From contig NZ_JASXSI010000014.1 in the NCBI RefSeq assembly GCF_030315685.1, positions 100,701 to 164,700 on the forward strand: DNA of 64,000 nt, read 5' to 3'. This DNA is from Gordonia sp. ABSL11-1. Its GTDB lineage: Bacteria > Actinomycetota > Actinomycetes > Mycobacteriales > Mycobacteriaceae. The notes under the pieces were generated by a model. The model was not told the origin of the DNA. It worked only from the letters and a program-made list of their open reading frames with translations, and did no database searches. A program made the translations under genes and the position numbers. This document shows, one piece after another, positions 54,516-62,914 of this stretch (positions within the stretch are counted from its first letter, which is position 1; the number at the start of each line of letters is the position of its first letter).

Positions 54516-56113
54516 CCGGCATTCCGCAACGCCCACCCACCATCGCCACGCGCGGAATGGTGGCCACCAGCCATCCGTTGGCCAGCGCCGCCGGATTGCA
54601 AGTGCTGTCGTCGGGTGGCAACGCGGTCGACGCCGCGTTGGCCGCCGCCGCCATCACCTGGCTGACTCTGCCGGGCCAGTGCGGGATCGGTGGCGACGCG
54701 TTCGCCGTAGTCGCCGAGCCGGATGGGACGGTGTGGACCGTCAACGGAAGCGGTTTCGGGCCGGACGGTGGGACGCCCGACTTCTACCGTGAGTGTGGGT
54801 TGTCGGCGATTCCTCTGGACGGCCCACTAGCCGTGGCGGTTCCGGGTGCACCGGCCGCGTTTGCCGCCTTGCACGCGAACGGTGCCACCCGCAGTCTCGG
54901 AGAGCTCTGGGAGCCTGCCGCCCGTATCGCAGAGCGCGGTCTGCCGTGCTCCGCCAAGACCCGCGATGATGTCGGCGACGCCCTGACTGCGATCCAGGTC
55001 GACGAGAATCTGCGCACCGCCTTCACCGACGGCGGTCGCGTGCCTCTGGTCGGATCGCGACGGGCGCAAGCAGAGCTCGCCGAGACCATCCGGCGACTTG
55101 CGGCCGACCCGACGTCGTTCTACACAGGCGAACTCGCTGAGCAGTGTGTCACCGCGCTCACGGAAGGCGGAGCGCCCTTCAGCGGCGACGAGTGGCAGTT
55201 GACCGGTTCCGTTGCGCCGGATGTGGCATTGACCACCGAGTACGGCGGCGCGGTGATCCATCAGACACCGTCACCATCGGCCGGGTGGATGGTGTTGCAA
55301 CAGGCAGGGCTGTGCGGACCTGAGCTGGGACTCACTCCGTGGATGAGCACGGACGCCATCGAGCGTCTGGCCGGCGCCGCGCGGGTGTCGTTCGAGGATC
55401 GGTTCGCGTTCTGCGGATCCGACAACGACGGCCCAGGTCGGGCGCTCACTGCCGACATGATCGCCGAGGGCCGTCGACGTATGGTGGAACGATCCACGAG
55501 CTCCCGTGAGTTCGCCGTGGCCGGAGGCGACACCACGTCACTGGTTGTGGTCGACGATGAGGGCAGGTCGGTCAGTCTGATCCATTCCCTGGCGTTCACC
55601 TTCGGTGCCAAGTTCAGTGTTCCGGGTACCGGGATCGTGCTGAATAACCGACTGGGCCGCGGCGCGTACCTGATCGACGGCCACCCCAGCGAGGTGAATC
55701 CACGACGAAAGCCTTTGCACACCTTGAACGCCTGGGTCGCGACCGACGATTCCGGAAAGCTCATGTCTGTCGGCAACACGCCCGGTGGTGATGGTCAGGT
55801 GCAGTGGAACATGCAGGTGCTGTCTCATCTGCTCGACCATGGTCTGGACCCGCAGGAAGCGGTGTCCGCACCCAGATTCACCGTCTTCCCCGGATCGGAC
55901 GCGAATGCCGTCGGTAAGGAGTCCGAGCTGCGCATCGAGACCACCGTGGCATCCGACACTCGCAATGAATTGCGTCGCCGAGGATTTCGCGTGCGCGATA
56001 TCGAACCCTTCGGCGAAGCAGGGAGCGCGCAGGTGATCTCGATGGACTCACAGGGCTTCCTGCTCGGCGGCAGCGATCCGCGGCAGGAGGGGGTGGCACT
56101 TGGCCTCGAATGA
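54512..56113 (+). CDS. Gamma-glutamyltransferase-like Ntn amidohydrolase, cytoplasmic
   Basis: 533-residue GGT-family Ntn-hydrolase precursor. Family blocks: ASAAGLQVLSSGGNAVDAALA at 24-44, LPGQCGIGGDAF near 53, VAVPGAPAAFAAL near 108. The autocatalytic Thr is Thr341 in GGDTTSLVVVD, so a precursor of large and small subunits is expected. There is no signal peptide, unlike secreted glutathione-degrading GGT. Such cytoplasmic members hydrolyse gamma-glutamyl or other acyl amides, including gamma-glutamylated amine intermediates. In this operon it may release the amine that the diiron oxidase uses (inference). Confidence 0.85.
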   Translation: MTGIPQRPPTIATRGMVATSHPLASAAGLQVLSSGGNAVDAALAAAAITWLTLPGQCGIGGDAFAVVAEPDGTVWTVNGSGFGPDGGTPDFYRECGLSAIPLDGPLAVAVPGAPAAFAALHANGATRSLGELWEPAARIAERGLPCSAKTRDDVGDALTAIQVDENLRTAFTDGGRVPLVGSRRAQAELAETIRRLAADPTSFYTGELAEQCVTALTEGGAPFSGDEWQLTGSVAPDVALTTEYGGAVIHQTPSPSAGWMVLQQAGLCGPELGLTPWMSTDAIERLAGAARVSFEDRFAFCGSDNDGPGRALTADMIAEGRRRMVERSTSSREFAVAGGDTTSLVVVDDEGRSVSLIHSLAFTFGAKFSVPGTGIVLNNRLGRGAYLIDGHPSEVNPRRKPLHTLNAWVATDDSGKLMSVGNTPGGDGQVQWNMQVLSHLLDHGLDPQEAVSAPRFTVFPGSDANAVGKESELRIETTVASDTRNELRRRGFRVRDIEPFGEAGSAQVISMDSQGFLLGGSDPRQEGVALGLE

Positions 56114-56754
56114 GAGTGCCACCGTGGATGTTCCGAAGCCTCAGGGACGGTACGTTCCGGCGACCCGTAGCGGGTCCACGATCCGTACCGCCGGGATGAC
56201 TCCACGCCGCGACGGGTCAGTTGTTGATGGTCGGTCGAGTCGGAGTCGAGGTCGACCTTGCCGCCGCGCGCGATGCCGCCTCCGTGGCCGTCCGCAATGC
56301 CGTCGTCGCCGCCCGATCGATGCTCGAGGTCGGGGAGTCCGTTCGCTGCGTCGAGATGTCCGTCTACATCGCATGTAGCAGTGACTTCACCGCGTTGTCG
56401 ACGGTGGCTGACGGTGCCTCGGATGCGCTTGCCGTCGAGTTCGGTCTCGACGGCCTGCCCGCCCGCAGCGCCGTCGGGGTCTACGCGTTGCCCGGCGGCG
56501 CGCCGGTCGAAGTCGCGTTGGTTGCGGAAGCCGTTCCGGTTGCGGGACTTCGGTCGCAGATCTCGGTCCCTGAGGAGCCCGCGAGGTATGAGCTGGACGC
56601 GCCCAGATCGGTCCCTGAGGAGTCCGCGAGGAACGAACTGGGCGCACCCAAATCGGTCCCTGAGGAGCCCGCGAGGTATGAGCTGGACGTACCCAAATCG
56701 GCCCCTGAGGAGCCCGCGAGGAACGAGCGGGCGTCACGAAGGGCCACCCCATGA
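56100..56754 (+). pseudogene. RidA-family gene interrupted by a 4-bp duplication
   Basis: A RidA-type protein is split over two frames. Frame one starts at TTG 56100 (inside the preceding gene's end, AGGAGG upstream) and reads PKPQGRYVPATRSGSTIRTA then GMTPRRDGSVVDG. At GGTCGGTC (56229-56236) the frame is lost; deleting one GGTC restores GRVGVEVDLAAARDAA, VCVEM-like VRCVEMSVYIA and PARSAVGVYALPGGAPVEV. The Arg of the active site (PARS) is present, so the ancestral enzyme was of the imine-hydrolysing type. The last 60 residues are four 15-residue repeats from a 45-bp array. It may be a recent pseudogene, a sequencing error or a shifty site. Confidence 0.75.
56563..56742 (+). repeat. Four 45-bp tandem repeats
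   Basis: Each unit begins TCGGTCCCTGAGGAG (or TCGGCCCCTGAGGAG) at 56563, 56608, 56653 and 56698, an exact 45-bp period, with GCGAGG inside. The array ends with GCGGGCGTCACGAAGGGCC. The start and end blocks match the hairpin at 28173-28252. In the third frame it reads as SVPEEPARYELDAP-like repeats. Confidence 0.75.
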
Positions 56755-57464
56755 CCCTCACGCCCACCACCCGCCGATCTCCGATGACAACCCTCGCTCG
56801 AATGGAAGACGCGTCCCGCCACCTGGGCTTGATGCTCGCGCTGACCTTCGTCACCGGTCTCGTCGACGCTGGCGGTTACCTCGGCCTGGACCGGGTCTTC
56901 GTCGGGAACATGACCGGAAACGTCGTGATCCTCGGGATGGGTGCCGCGGGCGCCGATGCACTCCCCGTGTTCGGTCCCGCACTTGCGTTGGGAACATTCA
57001 TTTTCGGCGCCGGCCTCGCCGGGTTGTCGATGCGCTCATCGCCGCCCGGCTGGAGTTCGCGGCTCACTGCCGTGGCGGTGACGTCGGTTCTGCTCGTAGC
57101 TGCGACGGCAGTGATGCTCGCAATCAGCTCGACCGATCCGACGGTGGTGATCGTTGCCGCGGCGATGACCGCGTGCGCCATGGGGATGCAGGCCGCGGCG
57201 GCCCGAAAGGTCGGGGTCGCCGACGTCACCACGGTCGTCGTGACATCGACCATCACTGTCTGGGCTACCGACATGTTCGCCCGACCCCACCGCACAACGA
57301 TCGTCAACCGCCGACTTGCTGCCATCGTCGCGATCCTGTTGGGCGCGTTGGTCGGTGCGCTCCTGGAACAGGTGGCGCTCTGGCTGGTGTTCGCGGTCGC
57401 AGCGGGGATCGGTGCGGCGGTTGTCGGGATCGGTCATGCGTCGAGCAGGACGAGGACCGGTTGA
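56751..57464 (+). CDS. DUF1275 (YoaK-like) membrane protein
   Basis: 237-residue membrane protein with about six hydrophobic segments. The DUF1275 signature is present: GLVDAGGYLGLDRVFVGNMTGNVV near 36-59. Function of the family is unknown; it is often seen with stress or catabolic genes. ATG 56751 overlaps the preceding stop (ATGA), so it is co-expressed with the RidA/amidohydrolase genes. Possibly a transporter for the pathway. Confidence 0.82.
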   Translation: MTLTPTTRRSPMTTLARMEDASRHLGLMLALTFVTGLVDAGGYLGLDRVFVGNMTGNVVILGMGAAGADALPVFGPALALGTFIFGAGLAGLSMRSSPPGWSSRLTAVAVTSVLLVAATAVMLAISSTDPTVVIVAAAMTACAMGMQAAAARKVGVADVTTVVVTSTITVWATDMFARPHRTTIVNRRLAAIVAILLGALVGALLEQVALWLVFAVAAGIGAAVVGIGHASSRTRTG

Positions 57465-57475
57465 TTCGTGGAGGG

Positions 57476-57955
57476 CTACCTCCGCAGAGTGCCCGTGAGT
57501 TTGTAGGTGTTGCTGACGCCGTACTCGTCGCCGAGTCGGATTTGGGTGAACTCGCCGTTTACCGGAGCGAGCAAGGTGACGTCGACAGGCTGCACCGCGA
57601 TCGGCCCCTCAGCGCAGTTCGGTACGCACGTCTTGCGATGCTCGACGCCGTTTCCGACGGCGAGCTCTGCTGTCCATCGTGACCACCGAATGTCGGTGAC
57701 GATGATGCCGACATCGGCACAGAAGATCGACTCGATCATCTCGGGTTCGACAAACGCTTTGCCGGAGCAGTCGTGGATGACGGTCGGTGCGGGAGCCGCC
57801 GACACGGGGCCGGTAACGGGTGCGACGATTCCTGCGGCGAGTGCCACGGTGGGGCGATCCGCCTGCCGACGATACGAAGTCCTGAACGCGTAGGCTGATT
57901 GTCGCGCGCGTGAATGACTGGGATTGTCGTTTGATCGGATGAAGTCGGTAGCCAT
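57476..57955 (-). CDS. Secreted protein of unknown function
   Basis: 159-residue exported protein. A basic N-region of about 34 residues is followed by a hydrophobic stretch (TVALAAGIVAPVTG) and a likely cleavage after VSAAPA. The mature part has four Cys (HDCSG, FCAD, KTCVPNC), compatible with two disulfides, and a C-terminal beta-rich region. No family recognised. Convergent with the DUF1275 gene and divergent from the gene at 58085. Confidence 0.6.
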   Translation of the reverse strand: MATDFIRSNDNPSHSRARQSAYAFRTSYRRQADRPTVALAAGIVAPVTGPVSAAPAPTVIHDCSGKAFVEPEMIESIFCADVGIIVTDIRWSRWTAELAVGNGVEHRKTCVPNCAEGPIAVQPVDVTLLAPVNGEFTQIRLGDEYGVSNTYKLTGTLRR

Positions 57956-58084
57956 TCATTGGCAGATGCCGAGATTCGACCGCAGCCGGAGCCGGTTCGC
58001 CTCGTTTGTCCGGATTGTTCTGGTGGTAACCGCTATTGGCACCCTCGTACTATCTGCCGATGACAGTTAGGGGGAGCTGTGGCA

Positions 58085-58600
58085 ATGAGTGACAACGTCG
58101 AAGGTGTGCGACGTCTTCGGTTCGTCGAGAGTGACCCCCGCCAAGACAACCCGAGATTCGGCACAATGTGTCCGGATCTGTCCCTGATCCTCCTGGAGTT
58201 GGACGACCAGCCAGCCGAGGTGCTCATTCAGGCGGATCTGTTTCTCGAACCGATGTTCGAATGGCTGGAAACGAACGAAGCGTTGATCCGCGATGACCCG
58301 CCTGTGATGACCCAGTTGCCGGGGGAGACCATCGGTCAAACTCTGGCCCGTGGTTACGAGTTCATCGATGACGACATGGACGTCGACCTCGCACTGTTGG
58401 TCTACAAAGCGCTCTACCAATACAACTCAACGCACAACATCGTCTTCGGCGCACCGGGAATGCAGATCCCGCGAGTGCTGATCGGACATGGTGCCGATGG
58501 ATTCGAAGTCTGCAACTGGATCGACGACCGCGAGAAAGACACGGCGTGGCGACATCTCATCGATATTGATGACTTCTTCGCGAATCTGCCGTCGCTGTGA
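58085..58600 (+). CDS. 171-residue acidic protein of unknown function
   Basis: Soluble, strongly acidic protein (Asp/Glu-rich, for example LILLELDDQPAEVLIQ and YEFIDDDMDVDLALLVYKAL) without signal peptide. GGGGAG is 8 bases before ATG 58085, which is preferred to GTG 58079. The pattern suggests a helical globular protein; it could be a small immunity or adaptor-type protein but nothing shows that. No family recognised. Confidence 0.6.
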   Translation: MSDNVEGVRRLRFVESDPRQDNPRFGTMCPDLSLILLELDDQPAEVLIQADLFLEPMFEWLETNEALIRDDPPVMTQLPGETIGQTLARGYEFIDDDMDVDLALLVYKALYQYNSTHNIVFGAPGMQIPRVLIGHGADGFEVCNWIDDREKDTAWRHLIDIDDFFANLPSL

Positions 58601-58650
58601 ACGAGCCCGGCACGACGCCCGTGTGACGCGAGGCGCAACCACCGGCACCA

Positions 58651-58662
58651 TAGACTACGCGC
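58651..58662 (+). promoter_or_regulatory. -10-like TAGACT giving a possibly leaderless transcript
   Basis: TAGACT (58651-58656) ends 6 bases before GTG 58663, the spacing seen for leaderless mRNAs, and no ribosome binding site is visible. No clear -35 is seen. Confidence 0.4.
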
Positions 58663-59091
58663 GTGAGAACCGTGCGCGTCGTGTGGTCACTCATGGCTGT
58701 GCTCGCACTGGTGTATGCCGTGACGAGCACACGAGAGCCCGTGTCGACAGTGTCGCTGGGGTGCTCCAAGATGGGGCGACTCGATTTCGACAGCGCGCCC
58801 GGAGCCGATTGCGACACCGCGATCGTCGAAGTGCTTGGCATCTGGCCGTTCGTTGTGCTCGCGCTACTTCTGTGCGGGCAAGCGGTGGTGGCCGCACTGG
58901 TGATGCGACGATGGAGTTCCTGGCTGGCTGTCGCGGCATACGGCGGGCTGTCGTTCGCGGGTGTCGCGAATTGGGCGGGGTTCTGGATTCTCCTTCTCGT
59001 CGCCGTCCCCATGGCACTCGTCGCGGTTGTCCTTGCGACAGTCCACCAGTTCCTGACATTGTCGGGGAGTCGGGACGTGCCGACGCGATGA
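58663..59091 (+). CDS. Small membrane protein of unknown function
   Basis: 142-residue protein with GTG start. Hydrophobic N-terminal segment (VVWSLMAVLALVYAV), an external loop with two Cys (LGCSK and ADCDT, possible disulfide), then three further membrane segments. No family recognised. The next gene begins directly after its stop. Confidence 0.62.
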   Translation: MRTVRVVWSLMAVLALVYAVTSTREPVSTVSLGCSKMGRLDFDSAPGADCDTAIVEVLGIWPFVVLALLLCGQAVVAALVMRRWSSWLAVAAYGGLSFAGVANWAGFWILLLVAVPMALVAVVLATVHQFLTLSGSRDVPTR

Positions 59092-59499
59092 TTGGCACCG
59101 GTCCCACCATGGTGGGTGAATGCGGAAAGGCCGTTGAGAATCGATCCGAATCGTCGTCGGTGGCTGGACGTCGTCGACATCGCGATTCCCGGCCTCGTCT
59201 TCCTCGTGGGAACCGCTCTCGGCGTCTACTTACCGTACTTGGCGTCGACAATCACTCCGCAACTGCCCGGTGCCGCCGTCGGGACGTCTGATCACTACAA
59301 CTCGAACGTGTCGGACCCGCCGCTCACGTTCTGGCTGGTCTGGGCGCTGCCGGTGTTGGTTGTATACGGCGTCGGCGGCATCGCGTTCGGCCGCTTCACG
59401 AGGTGTCGATGGTTCCTCGGCGCCTTCTGGGCGGGGTTCACGCCGATCTTTGTCATCGCCGCACCGATCGCATTGGTGATCGACCTGGGCGGGTTCTAG
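59092..59499 (+). CDS. Small membrane protein of unknown function
   Basis: About 135 residues. The first in-frame start is TTG 59092, immediately after the previous TGA; GTG 59116 is an alternative that keeps the three membrane segments (IAIPGLVFLVGTALGVYLPYL; FWLVWALPVLVVYGVGGIAFG; GAFWAGFTPIFVIAAPIALVI, each summarised). Coupled to the preceding membrane protein, so the pair may form one complex. Function unknown. Confidence 0.55.
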   Translation: MAPVPPWWVNAERPLRIDPNRRRWLDVVDIAIPGLVFLVGTALGVYLPYLASTITPQLPGAAVGTSDHYNSNVSDPPLTFWLVWALPVLVVYGVGGIAFGRFTRCRWFLGAFWAGFTPIFVIAAPIALVIDLGGF

Positions 59500-59608
59500 C
59501 GCATCGCAGGAAGGCATCTGACGAGGATCTGCCAGTGTCCGAATTGTCCCGCTGGTCATCGGTGTTCGGATTCTCGTACTTTCTGGCGATGATGAGATCG
59601 ACCGCGCC

Positions 59609-60370
59609 GTGTCGCTGAACGCCGGCGGACACGACGTCCGCTTCATCTGGACCAAACGGACCGACTGGGTTTATCAGCAGTCTCGCGCGTCGGGTATCGG
59701 CCTTCTTGTGATCGCGGTGTGGTGCGGCGTCGTCTCGGTGGCGTTGTCCATGTCGGCGATGGTGATCTTCTCTGTCGGAGTTGCGTTGCTGCCGATCGTG
59801 GTTCGCGTACTTGTCCGTACCAAACTGGTGATTCGGCGCGATTGTGTCGCGGTCCATCGACAGCCGTTCTACGCACATGCGGGGATCACGTTGTCTGCGG
59901 TCATCGGGATCATGTTTGGAGGGTCGCTCGCAGCAGTGTTCCTTGGCTACGACGACGCCGGACGAATGTTTGTTCCGTCTTTGATGGGTGCCGCCGTGAT
60001 CCCAGTGCTGCTCTTCTTCAGCTATCGAGAACGCGGTCCGCTGCTCATCGGCCCCGAATCAATCCGGTTCGGCAACGGCATGACGTTCGACTTCGATTCG
60101 ACGACAATTCGTTTCATGGTCATGAGCAACGCCGTACCCACGATCGAGCTCACCAGTCCAGGCGTGACCCGCCGACCTCGTCGCCTGCTGCATCGCCCAT
60201 ACGGCCTGGATTTCAACACCTTGCTCTCTACCCTCGAGCAACTGCAGACCTGGCATGCCGACGGTCGTCGCGCCACACCTGCTGAGATCCAGGCCATGCT
60301 CCTTGTTCAGCCGCCCGCCGACGTTGGCGTGGAGGAAAGCGTGGAGCTGACGGTGCGCTCTTCGCAGTGA
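59609..60370 (+). CDS. Membrane protein with cytoplasmic C-terminal domain, unknown function
   Basis: 253-residue protein, GTG start without a strong ribosome binding site. Two pairs of hydrophobic segments (about 28-70 and 93-137) are separated by a short loop, and a soluble C-terminal part of about 115 residues follows (PLLIGPESIRFGNGMTF, then a helix with TLEQLQTWHADGRRATP). The topology resembles PH-domain-like bacterial membrane proteins (weak resemblance). Same direction as the two small membrane proteins before it. Confidence 0.6.
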   Translation: MSLNAGGHDVRFIWTKRTDWVYQQSRASGIGLLVIAVWCGVVSVALSMSAMVIFSVGVALLPIVVRVLVRTKLVIRRDCVAVHRQPFYAHAGITLSAVIGIMFGGSLAAVFLGYDDAGRMFVPSLMGAAVIPVLLFFSYRERGPLLIGPESIRFGNGMTFDFDSTTIRFMVMSNAVPTIELTSPGVTRRPRRLLHRPYGLDFNTLLSTLEQLQTWHADGRRATPAEIQAMLLVQPPADVGVEESVELTVRSSQ

Positions 60371-60409
60371 GACCACTCCTCTGCCGACCAACTGTGCTTT
60401 CGTGAACAC

Positions 60410-61165
60410 ATGAGTTCGTCGTCGACCGCGTTAGCGACTGCGTCGACGCCTGACCGCCGGACCTCGCGAGACCACAGGCTCCGCCCATTTCTGTGTTTCC
60501 TGGCGGCGCTGCTCCTTGCCGGCTGCGCCACAGCATCACCTGAGCCCGAACCATCACCGACCACGGGTGCGCCCGTCCTCTACGTCCTCGGTGACTCGTA
60601 CGCGACTGGCTTCACCCACGGCGAGGACAACGCCTATCCCGAGGTCATCGAAGACCGCACGTGCTGGGACGTGGAGGTCGACGGTGAAGACGGCACCGGG
60701 TACGTCAATCCGGGCTCGCGCAAGAACGGGCAATCGACCTACCTCGAGCGGGTCCCGCGCGCGGTGACTGCACACCCCCGCATCGTGTTGATTCAAGGCA
60801 GCGACAACGACATTCGATACCCATCCGACCAGATCGCGCGCGCCGCCGAACGCACCTACGACGCCGTCCGTGCGACCTTGCCAGATGCCCGCCTGGTTGC
60901 GGTCGGCCCGGTCCAGGTTCCGGCGGTTCCATTGCCTCAGCTCGAACGAGTACGCGATGCGCTGGTGCAGGCGACGGCGGCGAAGGATGTCCAATTCATC
61001 GATCCCATCGCGCTGCACTGGCTGTCGGACCCGCGGCTGTTCGAGGCCGATGGCGCGCACCCGACCCTGCGCGGACATCGACAGCTTGCCTCGGACATCA
61101 TTCGACAGTTGTGGGCTGCTGGCTCACCGACGGAGTGTGGTTCGACGAGTTCATCGGGACGCTGA
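60410..61165 (+). CDS. SGNH/GDSL-family hydrolase lipoprotein
   Basis: 251-residue lipoprotein. A basic N-region precedes the hydrophobic core and lipobox LLLAGC (Cys39). SGNH motifs: block I GDSYATG (nucleophile Ser63), block III GSDND near 130, and block V DGAHPT near 225 with the Asp-His pair. Such enzymes act on acyl esters or cell-wall glycan acetyl groups outside the membrane. Followed 147 bases later by vapB. Confidence 0.82.
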   Translation: MSSSSTALATASTPDRRTSRDHRLRPFLCFLAALLLAGCATASPEPEPSPTTGAPVLYVLGDSYATGFTHGEDNAYPEVIEDRTCWDVEVDGEDGTGYVNPGSRKNGQSTYLERVPRAVTAHPRIVLIQGSDNDIRYPSDQIARAAERTYDAVRATLPDARLVAVGPVQVPAVPLPQLERVRDALVQATAAKDVQFIDPIALHWLSDPRLFEADGAHPTLRGHRQLASDIIRQLWAAGSPTECGSTSSSGR

Positions 61166-61312
61166 GCGAGGGAACCAACCCGGAGGAGTCTGCGTCCAAG
61201 AGTCATGGGGAGCGCCACACGGAACCCCGCGTCGTCGTAACAGTATGTGGTGCCGCTACGGTGTCCCGCTTGCTTGCGATAGCGTACGATATCACCAGGT
61301 AGAAAGGTTCCA

Positions 61313-61534
61313 GTGAGCGATATCCTGATTCGAGACGTCCCCGATGACGTGGTGGCCGCAGTCGATGCGCGCGCCGCGCGGCTGGGTCTTTCGCGGACCC
61401 AGTACCTGCGCCGTCGGCTTGCTCTCGATGCTGGTGTCGAGTCGACCCCAGTGTCCGTCGAAGATCTGCAGTCGTTTGCCGACACGTTCTCCGCCCTGGC
61501 TGACGATCACCTGATGTCGCAAGCGTGGCAGTGA
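61313..61534 (+). CDS. vapB: Antitoxin VapB (ribbon-helix-helix)
   Basis: 73-residue antitoxin. The N-terminal ribbon-helix-helix ([24 protein letters not shown], then [10 protein letters not shown]) binds the promoter; the C-terminal tail ([20 protein letters not shown]) should block the toxin active site. GAAAGG lies 6 bases before GTG 61313. Its stop overlaps the toxin start (GTGA). Confidence 0.85.
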   Translation: MSDILIRDVPDDVVAAVDARAARLGLSRTQYLRRRLALDAGVESTPVSVEDLQSFADTFSALADDHLMSQAWQ

Positions 61535-61938
61535 CGAACTCGTGGCTGATCGACAAATCGGCACTGGTTCGGCTTGCCGGTAGTCCGGACGCCCCTGAGT
61601 GGGCGCGACGGATCGAACGGGGACTTGTCGTCATCACGACGATGACCCGACTCGAGGTTGGCTACTCAGCTAGGAATGTGCACGACGCGCGGACAGCTCT
61701 GCGACGGCCTCCGCTGTCGGCGATGCCCGTCGAATACCTCACGCCAGTGATCGAAGACAGAGCGCTCGAGGTCCAACTCGAGTTGGCAGAGCAGGGACAC
61801 CATCGCGCACCCTCGATACCAGACTTGTTGATCGCGGCAACCGCAGAATTAGCCGGTCATTGTGTCCTTCACGTGGACAAGGATTTCGAGCTCATTGCCG
61901 GGATTACGGGACAGCGCGTCGAGCGATTGTCGACGTGA
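61531..61938 (+). CDS. vapC: Toxin VapC (PIN-domain ribonuclease)
   Basis: 135-residue PIN-domain RNase. Metal-binding acids are Asp8 (LIDKS), Glu42 (RLEVGYSAR), Asp98 ([11 protein letters not shown]) and Asp116/Asp118 (HVDKDFEL). The sequence is close to mycobacterial VapC proteins, for example the blocks [14 protein letters not shown] and [20 protein letters not shown] 61531 overlaps the antitoxin stop; GTG 61525 is also in frame. Ends 6 bases from the convergent hydrolase stop. Confidence 0.88.
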   Translation: MTNSWLIDKSALVRLAGSPDAPEWARRIERGLVVITTMTRLEVGYSARNVHDARTALRRPPLSAMPVEYLTPVIEDRALEVQLELAEQGHHRAPSIPDLLIAATAELAGHCVLHVDKDFELIAGITGQRVERLST

Positions 61939-61943
61939 CCTGA

Positions 61944-62909
61944 TCATAGACTTTCAAGAAACGCCACGATCGCCGCATTGACCCGAGCCGGCTCCTGCAT
62001 CTGCACGAAATGACCAGCTCCCGGAATGAGCTCGACGTTGCGTAGATCGGGAACGAGCGCCGTCATGGACGCGAGCGGGTCACGGCCCATCATCGCGAGA
62101 ACGGGGTCGCGGCCGCCCGCGATGAAGACGGTCGGTGCGAGGACCGGTTTGTCGTGCAGCTCGGCGTTCTGTTCCCACACGAGGTCGGCGGCGCGATACC
62201 AGTTGAGTCCGCCGGTGAATCCCGTCCGTATGAATTCATGTACGTAGTACTGGAATTCGTCGGTCGTCAGCCATTCCCAGGGGAGTGGCGGAGCCGGTGG
62301 CAGCACATCGAGGTAGCCGTTGTCGGCGGTCGGATGCTCCCAGCAGCTGAGGTAGCGGTCGGTGTCACTCAAGGCCCAGAGCACCCGACGGAGGAACTCG
62401 TTGACGTTGGTGTCGAGCTCCGCGTCCGCGACACCGGGCTGCTGGAAGTAGTGCATGTGGAAGAAATGGTCACGGGCGAGGTATGCGGAGATCTCGTTGG
62501 GCCGCATCGGTGCTCGTGGTGTCAGGGGAACGCTCAGCTGGATCAGCCCAGCGACGCGCTCGGGAATCCAGCGAGCCAGATCCCACACCAGGTGCGCGCC
62601 GAAGTCGTGGCCGGCGAAGACCGCACGCTCGACACCCAGCGCGTCGAGCAGGCCTTCCATGTCGGCGACGGTGGTCGCGCGGTCGTAGGCGCCGACGTCG
62701 GTCCGTCGGCTGCTGCGACCGTAGCCGCGCATGTCGGGGGCAAGGGCGTGCCACCCGGCGCCGGCGATCGCCGGGAGCTGGTGCCGCCAGGAGTAGCCGA
62801 GTCCGGGGAAGCCGTGACAGAGGATGACGGGATCACCGCTGCCCTGTTCGGTGATCGAGAGGTCGATGTCGTTGACCTCGAGGGTTCTCGTAGTTGTCTC
62901 GGTACTCAT
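61944..62909 (-). CDS. Epoxide-hydrolase-like alpha/beta hydrolase
   Basis: 321-residue alpha/beta hydrolase of the epoxide hydrolase/haloalkane dehalogenase branch. Oxyanion motif HGFPGLGYSWRHQ near 34, nucleophile Asp in GHDFGAHLVW near 105, a cap domain (about 135-215), acid in GGRDPV and catalytic His in GAGHFVQMQEP. GGGGTGAA is 8 bases before ATG 62909. It follows the HNH gene after 5 bases, so the two are co-transcribed. Substrate unknown. Confidence 0.85.
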   Translation of the reverse strand: MSTETTTRTLEVNDIDLSITEQGSGDPVILCHGFPGLGYSWRHQLPAIAGAGWHALAPDMRGYGRSSRRTDVGAYDRATTVADMEGLLDALGVERAVFAGHDFGAHLVWDLARWIPERVAGLIQLSVPLTPRAPMRPNEISAYLARDHFFHMHYFQQPGVADAELDTNVNEFLRRVLWALSDTDRYLSCWEHPTADNGYLDVLPPAPPLPWEWLTTDEFQYYVHEFIRTGFTGGLNWYRAADLVWEQNAELHDKPVLAPTVFIAGGRDPVLAMMGRDPLASMTALVPDLRNVELIPGAGHFVQMQEPARVNAAIVAFLESL

Positions 62910-62914
62910 GTTGT

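Noticed and set aside
56258..57682. 474-residue plus-strand reading frame over RidA and DUF1275
   Set aside because: Low-complexity Arg/Pro/Ser-rich; overlaps two genes with recognisable domains.
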